Of a stretch of 64,000 bases of DNA, positions 25,501 to 38,873 are shown one piece after another. The translations under genes and the position numbers were made by a program. The DNA lies in the NCBI RefSeq assembly GCF_022179085.1, contig NZ_BPQE01000001.1, forward strand, positions 1 through 64,000. The letters run 5' to 3'. The notes below the pieces were generated by a model. That model did not search any database. It saw only the letters and a program-made list of their open reading frames with translations, and was not told the origin of the DNA. Position 1 is the first letter of the stretch. The number at the start of each line of letters is the position of its first letter. Source of the stretch: Methylobacterium aerolatum (GTDB taxonomy: Bacteria > Pseudomonadota > Alphaproteobacteria > Rhizobiales > Beijerinckiaceae).

Positions 25501-27409
25501 GCTCGCGGGCCTGCGGGTGGAGAAGTCCGACATCTTCCACCGCTCGCACGAGGTGGTGTTCCGCCACGTCCGCGAGGGCCGGATCGACGGGTTGCGCATC
25601 GACCACATCGACGGCCTCGCGGACCCGGCGGGCTATGCCCGCGCGCTCCAGGCGGCGGTCGGCCCCGGCTTCTACGTGGTCGTCGAGAAGATCCTCGAGC
25701 CCGGCGAGCGCCTGCGGCCCTGGCCGGTGGCCGGCACCACCGGCTACGACGTGCTCAACCAGCTCGACGGGGTGCTGGTCGACAAGGGCAAGCAGACCAA
25801 GGTCCGCCGCCTCTACGAGTGGGCGTCCGGGATGGACGAGCGCTACGGCGCTCAGCTGCGCGCCGCCAAGGCGGAGATCCTGGAGATCAGCTTCGCCAGC
25901 GAACTCGAAGTGCTGACGAGCGACCTCAAGGAGGTGGCCGACGCCGACCGGCGCACCCGCGACTTCACCGTCAACGCGCTCCGCCGGGCCCTGATCGAGG
26001 TCATCGCCCGCTTTCCCACCTACCGCAGCTACCTGCCCGCCGACCTGGAGGAGGGCGAGGTGGAGCCGGAGGACGTGCGGCTCATCGAGGGCGCCGTGGC
26101 CAAGGCCAAGCGCTGGTCGAGCCTGCCCGACCGCTCGGTCCACGACTTCGCGCGCGACGTGCTGCTGGGCCGGGTCGAGACCTCCGGCCCCGGGCGGCCG
26201 GACCCGCGGGTGGTGCTGCGCTTCCGCCGCCGGTTCCAGCAATTGACCGGCCCGGTCATGGCCAAAAGCCTGGAGGATACGCTGTTCTACCGCTACGCGG
26301 CGCTGCTCGGCCTCAACGAGGTCGGCGGCGATCCGGGCGAGTACGGCATCGACGTGGAGCACTTCCACGATCTCCAGGCCGCCCGCGCCCGCGACTGGCC
26401 GAACGCCATGATCGCCACCGCGACCCACGACACCAAGCGCGGCGAGGATGCCCGCTCGCGGCTCCTGGCCCTCTCCGAGATGCCCGAAAGCTGGGCTGGG
26501 GCCTGGGACCTCTGGCAGAAGACGGCCGGGCCGCACCTCTCGCGGATCGACGGCGAGCCCGCCCCCGACGCCAACGACCAGTGGATGGTCTTTCAAGCCA
26601 TCCTGGGAGCATGGCCGCTGGAACTGCTCGACGGGGAGGAGGAGAGCGCGGTCACCGCCTTCCGCGAACGGCTCTGCGCCTATGCCGAGAAGGCGATGCG
26701 CGAGGGCAAGCGCCGGTCGAGCTGGGTCAACGTGGACGAGACCTACGAGGGCACCGTCCGCAAGCTGTTCGAGGCGATCATTGCGCCGGGCTCGGACTTC
26801 CTGCGGGAGTTGCGCCCCTTCGCGCAGCGCCTCGCCCATCTCGGAATGCTCTCCGGCCTCGGCCGCACGGTGCTGAAATCCACCCTGCCGGGCCTGCCCG
26901 ACACCTACCAGGGCACGGAAGTGTGGGACTTCTCCTTCGTCGATCCCGACAACCGCCGCCCCGTGGACTACCCCGCCCTGACGCGGATGCTGGACGGGGA
27001 AGGGGAGGTTGCCCCCCTCCTCGCCTCCTGGCCCGACGGCCGGGTGAAGCAGGCGACGCTCCATCGGATGCTCGGCTTGCGCGCCGCGCGACCCGACTTC
27101 TTCGCCCGCGCCGGCTACGAGGCCGTCACGGCGACGGGCACGCATGCGGACCACATCCTCGCCTACCGCCGCACGGACCTCGACCCGGCGGGGGAGGGCG
27201 ACCTGATCGTCGCCGTACCGCGCCTGTTCGCAGGGCTGATCGGAGAGGGGACATGGTCCGGCGACGCCTTCGCCGGCACGGTCCTCGCCCTCGGGGCAGG
27301 CACGCGCTGGCGGGACGTCGTGACGGGCCGGGAGTTCGACGGGGCGGGGGCCGAGGCGAGCGCCCTGTTCCGCGACCTGCCCTATGCGGTGTTGCGGCGG
27401 GCGGGGTGA
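22508..27409 (+). CDS. fused 4-alpha-glucanotransferase (MalQ) and malto-oligosyltrehalose synthase (TreY)
   Basis: A single 1633-residue chain. Residues 1 to about 695 are MalQ (GH77): Asp459 in AIRIDHAFQ, Glu507 in VIAEDLGTAPEGF and Asp559 in TTHDLPTFVGWW are the expected catalytic residues. Residues from about 705 are TreY (GH13): ATYRLQFHKDFTFADAERIV, IVPNHMGVGG, nucleophile Asp1032 in GLRIDHIDGLADPAGY and Glu1060 in VVVEKILEPGERL. MalQ shuffles maltodextrins; TreY converts the reducing end to a trehalosyl unit for TreZ. There is no stop or frame break at the junction. The GTG at 22508 overlaps the treZ stop; the longer frame from 22340 would lie inside treZ. Confidence 0.93.
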   Translation: MNRIREELADLVGVAAGYTDAFGQPVETPLEARVGLLAALGFPVADEAELAESLETVRRLRENLVPSLLPVEARRATRVPLRVPGGAKTLVWRLVDERGAAREGRAPITASDPAFELPPLTPGYHRLTVAVGEARAESFVIAAPQRCWRPKAYAEEGASDWGLAAQLYGLRSAGNIGIGTYADAGEAAREAALRGAAFLGLSPVHALFGSDRTKISPYSPSSRLFLETLFIAPRDLPGLAGSKAETLMERSAPSIASLREAALVDHAGVAAVLDPILRALWAESPARAGTDDAFVRFREEGGEDLQSHAVFEALSAHFKGRGAHWLGDWPEDFRRAGTDSVRAFAADHAEEVSFFAWLQYLADRQLAAASQAAQEAGMRLGLYRDLAVGADRGGSEIWSHPERFADRVSIGAPPDLLAPKGQNWGLPAFDPLEMERDGLAAFRALVRANMRHAGAIRIDHAFQLARLFLIPLGEGAHAGAYVAMPFEPMLAVLRLESHRNKCLVIAEDLGTAPEGFSDALMKAGVLSYRILAFEREGDGRFKAPDAYPRDALTAITTHDLPTFVGWWRSVDSDTRQSLGLYDQERAEAERGERVVERRRLAEALAAQQLLPDAEPPEAAPFEAAARYLARAPSVLTAVQYEDVVSELAQANVPGSTEGYPNWRRKLDRDLSEIAAPGGPLAKLAAALSAEGRGARSASRLADAPPRATYRLQFHKDFTFADAERIVPYLAKLGISHVYASPIQKARPGSTHGYDIVDHGQLNPELGGEEAFIRLADTLHGHGLKLLLDIVPNHMGVGGADNPWWLSVLEWGALSPFAHAFDIDWQRLGAGRNLVIPFLGERYGEALENGLLTLKFDPEAGAFSVWHYEHQFPVRPFTYPTILSRVLAALGAVDDDTTAELLAISERLRAMSLDTDETRRRDFPEEAEDLKRRLSALYAVSPPIQQATERTLALLNGFKGRPDSFGTLHRLLESQAYRLAHWRVASSDINYRRFFDVNSLAGLRVEKSDIFHRSHEVVFRHVREGRIDGLRIDHIDGLADPAGYARALQAAVGPGFYVVVEKILEPGERLRPWPVAGTTGYDVLNQLDGVLVDKGKQTKVRRLYEWASGMDERYGAQLRAAKAEILEISFASELEVLTSDLKEVADADRRTRDFTVNALRRALIEVIARFPTYRSYLPADLEEGEVEPEDVRLIEGAVAKAKRWSSLPDRSVHDFARDVLLGRVETSGPGRPDPRVVLRFRRRFQQLTGPVMAKSLEDTLFYRYAALLGLNEVGGDPGEYGIDVEHFHDLQAARARDWPNAMIATATHDTKRGEDARSRLLALSEMPESWAGAWDLWQKTAGPHLSRIDGEPAPDANDQWMVFQAILGAWPLELLDGEEESAVTAFRERLCAYAEKAMREGKRRSSWVNVDETYEGTVRKLFEAIIAPGSDFLRELRPFAQRLAHLGMLSGLGRTVLKSTLPGLPDTYQGTEVWDFSFVDPDNRRPVDYPALTRMLDGEGEVAPLLASWPDGRVKQATLHRMLGLRAARPDFFARAGYEAVTATGTHADHILAYRRTDLDPAGEGDLIVAVPRLFAGLIGEGTWSGDAFAGTVLALGAGTRWRDVVTGREFDGAGAEASALFRDLPYAVLRRAG

Positions 27410-27725
27410 GCATCCCCTCGCGCCGCTTGCGGGGAGAGGGCTTTGCCGACCTCGTCGTCGGCAAACCGAGGCGGCAGCCGGGGGTGAGGGGGCTTCACGT
27501 TGGAGCCATGTCCGGCGTACCCCCTCACCATCGCCCTTCGGGCTTGCCTCGCCCCCGGCAAGAGGGGGCTCCGGCCCTCTCCCCGCAGGCTGGGAGAGGG
27601 GGCGACGGCGGTGAAGCCCGACGGTTGACCCGAGACTGTCACGGGTCGTGACTTAGGACATGACGCGAAGGCCGGCACGTCAGCCGTGTTGACGCGTTAG
27701 CGACCCAGCAGGAGAGACGAACCGC
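27410..27725. other. 316-base spacer with repeat element and glgE leader
   Basis: No gene. The left 190 bases hold the nested inverted repeat listed at 27431-27584. The right part (27600-27725) is the probable glgE promoter/leader: a TTGACC-like -35 at 27625-27630 overlaps a small GACCCG/CGGGTC inverted repeat (27627-27632 and 27642-27647), and an AGGAGAG ribosome binding site lies 9 bases before the glgE ATG. Confidence 0.45.
27431..27584. repeat. REP/MITE-like nested inverted repeat
   Basis: Outer arms GGGGAGAGGGC (27431-27441) and GCCCTCTCCCC (27574-27584); inner arms GGTGAGGGGG (27483-27492) and CCCCCTCACC (27520-27529). This can fold into a long hairpin. Similar G/C 'GCGGGGAG' hairpins recur after glgB (36761-36864) and near 55781-55803, marking a dispersed repeat family. 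No transposase is present. Confidence 0.6.
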
Positions 27726-31106
<3,381 letters not shown>

Positions 31107-31203
31107 GGCCGCCCGTGGCACCTGCGGCGGTCTCGACGACCGCCCGGCCGCCGGCCGCCCCTGCGGCCGGTCCCTTCGATCTCACCGATGAGGCAGCGAC
31201 GCG

Positions 31204-34472
<3,269 letters not shown>

Positions 34473-34476
<4 letters not shown>

Positions 34477-36749
34477 CGATGACCGACGACACCTACGCCC
34501 CACGCTCCGGGGACGGACTGTCCGGCTCGCCCGCCGAGCCCCGCTCCTCGGGCTCCGCCTCCCCCTCGACCGTCCACCCGGATGCGCTCGCCGCGATCAT
34601 GGCGGCCAACCACGGCGACCCGTTCTCCGTGCTGGGCCCGCACAAGGTCGGCCCGAACCAGTGGGAGATCCGCGCCGTTCTGCCGGAGGCCCGCGCCGCG
34701 AGCCTCGTGCTGGGCGAGCGCCGCGTGCCCTTCGAGAAGCGCCACGCCGACGGGTTCTTCGTGGCCCGCGTCGAGGGCGAGGGGCGGCCCCTCTACGAGA
34801 TAGAGGTCGAGACCTGGGCCGGCGCCACGAGCCGCCGCTTCGACCCCTACGGCTTCGGCTCCTCCATCGAACAGTACGACGTCGCGAGCCTGCGCGAGGT
34901 CGGCACCAACCTCGTCTACCGCATCCTCGGCGCCCAGGCGGGCCGCCTCGACGGGATCGACGGGTTCCGCTTCGCTGTCTGGGCGCCGAACGCCAGGAAG
35001 GTGAGCGTCGTCGGCGACTTCAACGAGTGGGACGGACGCCGCCACCCGATGCGCCTCTGGCAGGACGGCGGAGTCTGGGAACTCTTCGTCCCCGGGCTGG
35101 AGCCGGGCGGGCGCTACAAGTTCGAGATCCGCGGGCCGGACGGCTCCCTGGTGCCGCTGAAGGCCGATCCGGTGGCCTTCGCCGCCGAGCATCCGCCGGC
35201 CACCGGCTCGATCCTGCACGGGCTCGGCGCCTTCGCCTGGCGCGACGACGGCTGGATGGGCAGCCGCGGCGCCAAGGACCCGCGCCACGCCGCCATCTCG
35301 GTCTACGAGGTCCACCTCGGCTCGTGGATGCGGGTGCCCGAGGAGGGCAACCGCTACCTCACCTACAAGGAACTCGGCGAGCGCCTCATCCCCTACGTGA
35401 AGGAGATGGGCTTCACCCATATCGAGATGCTGCCGATCACGGAATTTCCGTTCGACGGCTCCTGGGGCTACCAGCCGGTCTCGCTCTTCGCGCCCACGAG
35501 CCGCTTCGGCACGCCGGACGAGTTCGCCGCCTTCGTCGATGCCGCCCACGAGGCGGGGATCGGCGTGCTCCTCGATTGGGTGCCCGGCCACTTCCCCCTC
35601 GACGCCCACGGCCTCGGCCAGTTCGACGGCACGCACCTCTACGAGCATGCCGACCCGCGCCAGGGCTTCCACCAGGATTGGGGCACCTACATCTACAATT
35701 TCGGGCGCACGGAGGTGACGAGCTTCCTCGTCGCCAACGCCCGGTTCTGGCTGGAGCACTACCACCTCGACGGCCTGCGCGTGGATGCCGTCGCCTCCAT
35801 GCTCTACCTCGACTATTCGCGCCGGGCGGGCGAGTGGATCCCGAACCGCTACGGCGGCAACGAGAACCTCGAGGCCATCGACTTCCTGCGCAAGACCAAC
35901 GAGGCGACCTACAGCCACGCGCCGGGCACGATCACGGTGGCCGAGGAATCAACCTCCTGGCCCGGCGTCTCGCACCCGACCTACACGGGCGGCCTCGGCT
36001 TCGGCTTCAAGTGGAACATGGGCTGGATGCACGACACCCTGCATTACATGCAGGAGGATCCGATCCACCGCCGCTACCACCACCACAACTTGACCTTCGG
36101 GCTGCTCTACGCCTTCTCCGAGAACTTCATCCTGCCCCTGTCCCACGACGAGGTGGTGCACGGGAAGGGCTCGCTGCTTGGCCGGATGCCGGGCGACCGC
36201 TGGCAGAAGTTCGCGAACCTGCGCGCCTATTTCGGCTTCATGTGGGGGCACCCCGGCAAGAAGCTGCTCTTCATGGGCGGCGAGTTCGGGCAGGAGCGGG
36301 AGTGGAACCACGATGCCAGCCTCGACTGGCACCTGCTGGACGATCCCCTGCACAAGGGCGTCAAGGACGTGGTGCGCGACCTCAACCACCTCTACCTCTC
36401 GTCCCCGGCCCTCCACAGCCGCGACGTGGAGGCCACGGGCTTCCAGTGGCTGGTGGCGGACGACCAGGACAACAGCGTCATCGCCTGGGCGCGCAAGGGC
36501 GCGGGCGGCGAGATCGCCATCGTCGTCTCGAACTTCACGCCGATCCCCCGTGAGGGCTACCGCGTCGGTGTGCCGGCGGGGGGCTTCTACCGCGAGGCGT
36601 TCAACTCGGATGCCGGCCAGTATGGCGGCTCGAACATGGGCAACAACGGCGGCCGCGAGGCCGAGGCGCACGAGAGCCACGGCCAGCCGCACTCCCTCAA
36701 CCTGACGCTGCCGCCGCTGGCGACGGTGATCTTCCTGCGGGAGGGGTGA
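34473..36749 (+). CDS. glgB: 1,4-alpha-glucan branching enzyme (GlgB)
   Basis: A 758-residue GH13 enzyme introducing alpha-1,6 branches into glucan. Seen: N-terminal domain with [18 protein letters not shown]48 motif [20 protein letters not shown], then barrel motifs [20 protein letters not shown], Asp438 ([17 protein letters not shown]), Glu491 ([13 protein letters not shown]) and Asp559 ([15 protein letters not shown]). The ATG at 34473 overlaps the treS stop (ATGA); a second ATG six bases on could also be used. The first 35 residues are Ser/Pro-rich and disordered. It completes the TreS-Pep2-GlgE-GlgB route. Confidence 0.95.
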
Positions 36750-36760
36750 GGGGGCCGTCA

Positions 36761-36864
36761 CTCCTCCCCCTTGCGGGGAGGAGCCGGAGGTGGGGGTGGT
36801 TCAGGCGGCACCGTGGCGGCCTATCCGGCACCACCCCTGCCCCTCCCCACAAGGGGGGGAGGGG
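36761..36864. repeat. two G/C hairpins between convergent glgB and glgA
   Basis: Hairpin 1: CTCCTCCCC (36761-36769) with GGGGAGGAG (36775-36783). Hairpin 2: CCCTCCCC (36841-36848) with GGGGAGGG (36856-36863). They fill the 126-base gap between the 3' ends of glgB and glgA, one near each gene end. They may act as terminators or as a REP pair; there is no clean T-run. Confidence 0.6.
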
Positions 36865-36875
36865 AACAAAGCGCC

Positions 36876-38399
36876 CTACGCCGCGCTCCAGCGCAGGGCG
36901 ACGTTGTTGCCGATGGCCCGGGCGTAGAGGTCGGCGTAGCCGTCGGCCGCGCGGTCCCAGCCGAAGCGGGCGGCCATGGCCTTGCGGCGCATGGCGTTGA
37001 GCCGCTTCTTCGAGCCGAACACGTCGAGGGCCCGGCGCACCGCCCCGGTGAGGCCGGTGGGCGAGGGGTCGGAGAAGGTGAAGCCCGTGGCGCCGTCCTC
37101 GACCGTGTCGGCGAGGCCGCCGGTCTGGCGGACGATCGGCAGGGAGCCGAACCGCTGGGCGTACATCTGCGCGAGGCCGCAGGGCTCGAAGCGCGAGGGC
37201 ATCAGCAGGAAGTCGCTGCCTGCGAAGATCCGCCGAGCCTGCCCCTCCTCGAACCCGACCTGCACGCCGACCTGATCGGGGTGGCGTTTGGCGAGCCCAC
37301 GCAGGGCGTTCTCGAACCGGCCCTCGCCCTGGCCGATCACCACGAGCTGGCCGCCCTCGGCGACGATGGTGTGGGCCGCCTCCAGGCTGAGGTCGATGCC
37401 CTTCTGGTGGACGAGGCGCGAGACGATGGCGAAGAGCGGCCCGCGGGAGACGGCGATGCCGAAGGCCCTGCGCACCGCCTCGGCGTTGGCGCGCTTGCCC
37501 TTCCAGTCGTCCGCCTCGAAGGTGAGGGCCAGGTGGGGATCGGTGCGCGGATCCCAGGATTCGTCGATGCCGTTGAGGATGCCTGCGAGACGCCCCTGTC
37601 CGGCGCGGACGCGCAGGAGACCGTCGAGGCCGCAGCCCATCTCCTCCGTCTGGATCTCGCGGGCGTAGGTCTCGCTCACCGTGGTGACGTGCGAGGCATA
37701 GTAGAGGCCCGCCTTCAGGAAGGACAGCTGCCCATAGAATTCGCAGCCCTCGACCTGGAACGCGGCCTCCGGCACGCCGATCCGGTGCATCCCCTCCCGG
37801 GGAAACAGGCCCTGGTAGGCGAGGTTGTGCACCGTCAGCACGCTCGGGAGCCGCGAGCCGCGCCACGCGAGGTAGGCCGGCGCCAGGGCCGCCTGCCAGT
37901 CGTGCAGGTGCAGGAGGTCGGCCGCCCAGGCCGGGTCGGCGCCGAGGGCGAGGTCGGCCGCCGCGAGGCTGAGGCGGGCGAAGCGGATGTCGTTGTCGGC
38001 GAAATCCCCGCCCGCGTCGCCGTAGGGCGTGCCGCCGCGCTCGTAGAGCTCCGGCGCCAGGATCACGTAGACGCGCAGGCCGTCCGCCGTCTCCGCGAGG
38101 CCGAGGTCGCAGGCGGGCAGGCCCGCATGGCCTTCGAGCCGCGCCACGACCGGGATGTCCGGGAAGGCGCTGCGCACCTGCGGGTAGCCGGGGATCAGGA
38201 CGCGGACGTCGTAGTGGGCACGCAGAGCCCGGGGCAGGGCCGCAGAGACCTCACCGAGACCGCCGGTCTTCACGAAGTCGGCCATCTCAGGGGTGGCGTA
38301 GAGGATCCGTCGGCGGAGGGGCGAGCCCACCTGCAAGGATTGATAGGCACCCGTTCCCGATCTCCGCGATGCGGATCCGAACCGGTGCATGGGACGCAT
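36876..38399 (-). CDS. glgA: glycogen synthase (GlgA)
   Basis: A 507-residue GT5 enzyme; family members use ADP-glucose to extend glycogen, and GlgA homologues can also make maltose 1-phosphate. Seen: RRRILYATPEMADFVKTGGLGEVSAALP (the KTGGL donor motif), LHLHDWQAALAPAYL, a C-terminal VSRLVHQKGIDLSLEA, LMPSRFEPCGLAQMYAQRFG and TGGLADTVEDG. The ATG at 38399 is used because a putative EcfG promoter lies at 38482-38507 and a GGAAG site precedes it by 7 bases. The GTG at 38531 would lie upstream of that promoter. ATG 38390 is an alternative. No glgC is in the window, so the ADP-glucose source is elsewhere. Confidence 0.92.
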   Translation of the reverse strand: MRPMHRFGSASRRSGTGAYQSLQVGSPLRRRILYATPEMADFVKTGGLGEVSAALPRALRAHYDVRVLIPGYPQVRSAFPDIPVVARLEGHAGLPACDLGLAETADGLRVYVILAPELYERGGTPYGDAGGDFADNDIRFARLSLAAADLALGADPAWAADLLHLHDWQAALAPAYLAWRGSRLPSVLTVHNLAYQGLFPREGMHRIGVPEAAFQVEGCEFYGQLSFLKAGLYYASHVTTVSETYAREIQTEEMGCGLDGLLRVRAGQGRLAGILNGIDESWDPRTDPHLALTFEADDWKGKRANAEAVRRAFGIAVSRGPLFAIVSRLVHQKGIDLSLEAAHTIVAEGGQLVVIGQGEGRFENALRGLAKRHPDQVGVQVGFEEGQARRIFAGSDFLLMPSRFEPCGLAQMYAQRFGSLPIVRQTGGLADTVEDGATGFTFSDPSPTGLTGAVRRALDVFGSKKRLNAMRRKAMAARFGWDRAADGYADLYARAIGNNVALRWSAA

Positions 38400-38481
38400 T
38401 GAGGGGCTTCCAGGCTGGGAGAATTGCCCCAGACGCGCAAAGACCGGGTCCTGCGAACACGCCGCGATCTCAATCACGCCT

Positions 38482-38507
38482 AACGCTCCCTTTTGCGCGC
38501 CGGTTCC
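38482..38507 (-). promoter_or_regulatory. putative sigma-EcfG (general stress) promoter of glgA
   Basis: Minus strand GGAAC (38507-38503), 17 bases, CGTT (38485-38482): an exact match to the alphaproteobacterial EcfG consensus GGAAC-N16/17-CGTT. It ends 82 bases upstream of the glgA ATG at 38399. A chance match at this exact place in a short intergenic region is unlikely but possible. Confidence 0.72.
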
Positions 38508-38673
38508 GCTGCGACGCACAAACGAGGCCACTTTTTCCGTTAAGCTCCGGTTAGCGGCAGCTGCAATGCAAAATATAAATCGCAGCGCACCCGTTCAGCC
38601 TTGACGTGCAAGCCCGCGGGACCAGAGGCGGGTCTACCCATTCGGATGCAAGGCCGCCCCGCGCGGGATGGCC

Positions 38674-38701
38674 TTGATCGGTCCGCTTCTGTGCCTAAAA
38701 T
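38674..38701 (+). promoter_or_regulatory. sigma70-like promoter for glgP
   Basis: TTGATC (38674-38679), 16 bases, TAAAAT (38696-38701). Both boxes are unusually good for this GC-rich genome. It is 172 bases upstream of the glgP start codon used here, which would leave a long leader. Confidence 0.5.
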
Positions 38702-38873
38702 CCTATTTTCATCGGATCCCGACGGCCCGGAATTGGCCATCTCGCAGGATTTGCCTCGACTTCGCCCGCAACTTTCCACAGACTCGGCGCTTTCGGGCCG
38801 TGGAAAGAAAAGCCGTTCACCTCGCGGCAAGACGGGAAGACGGACACTCGAAAAAATTCATGGGGGAACGACT

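Larger units (their letters stand above)
38400..38873. promoter_or_regulatory. 474-base divergent control region glgA/glgP
   Basis: The longest gene-free stretch in the sugar island. It holds the EcfG-type promoter of glgA (38482-38507), an AT-rich patch around 38560-38580, and a sigma70-like promoter pointing to glgP (38674-38701). A short GGAAC-N15-CGTT also spans 38865-38888 on the plus strand, overlapping the assumed glgP start, but its spacing is one short of consensus. Confidence 0.55.

Noticed and set aside
21893-27154. A 1753-residue open frame on the minus strand opposite treZ and malQ-treY
   Set aside because: It mirrors the real genes, has a low-complexity Arg/Gly/Glu-rich translation without family motifs, and results from the very high GC content. 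The same applies to the other long antisense frames opposite glgE, treS, glgP and meaA.
38529-38531. GTG as the glgA start (551-residue form)
   Set aside because: It is upstream of the EcfG-type promoter and adds residues unlike GlgA; the ATG at 38399 has a better ribosome site.
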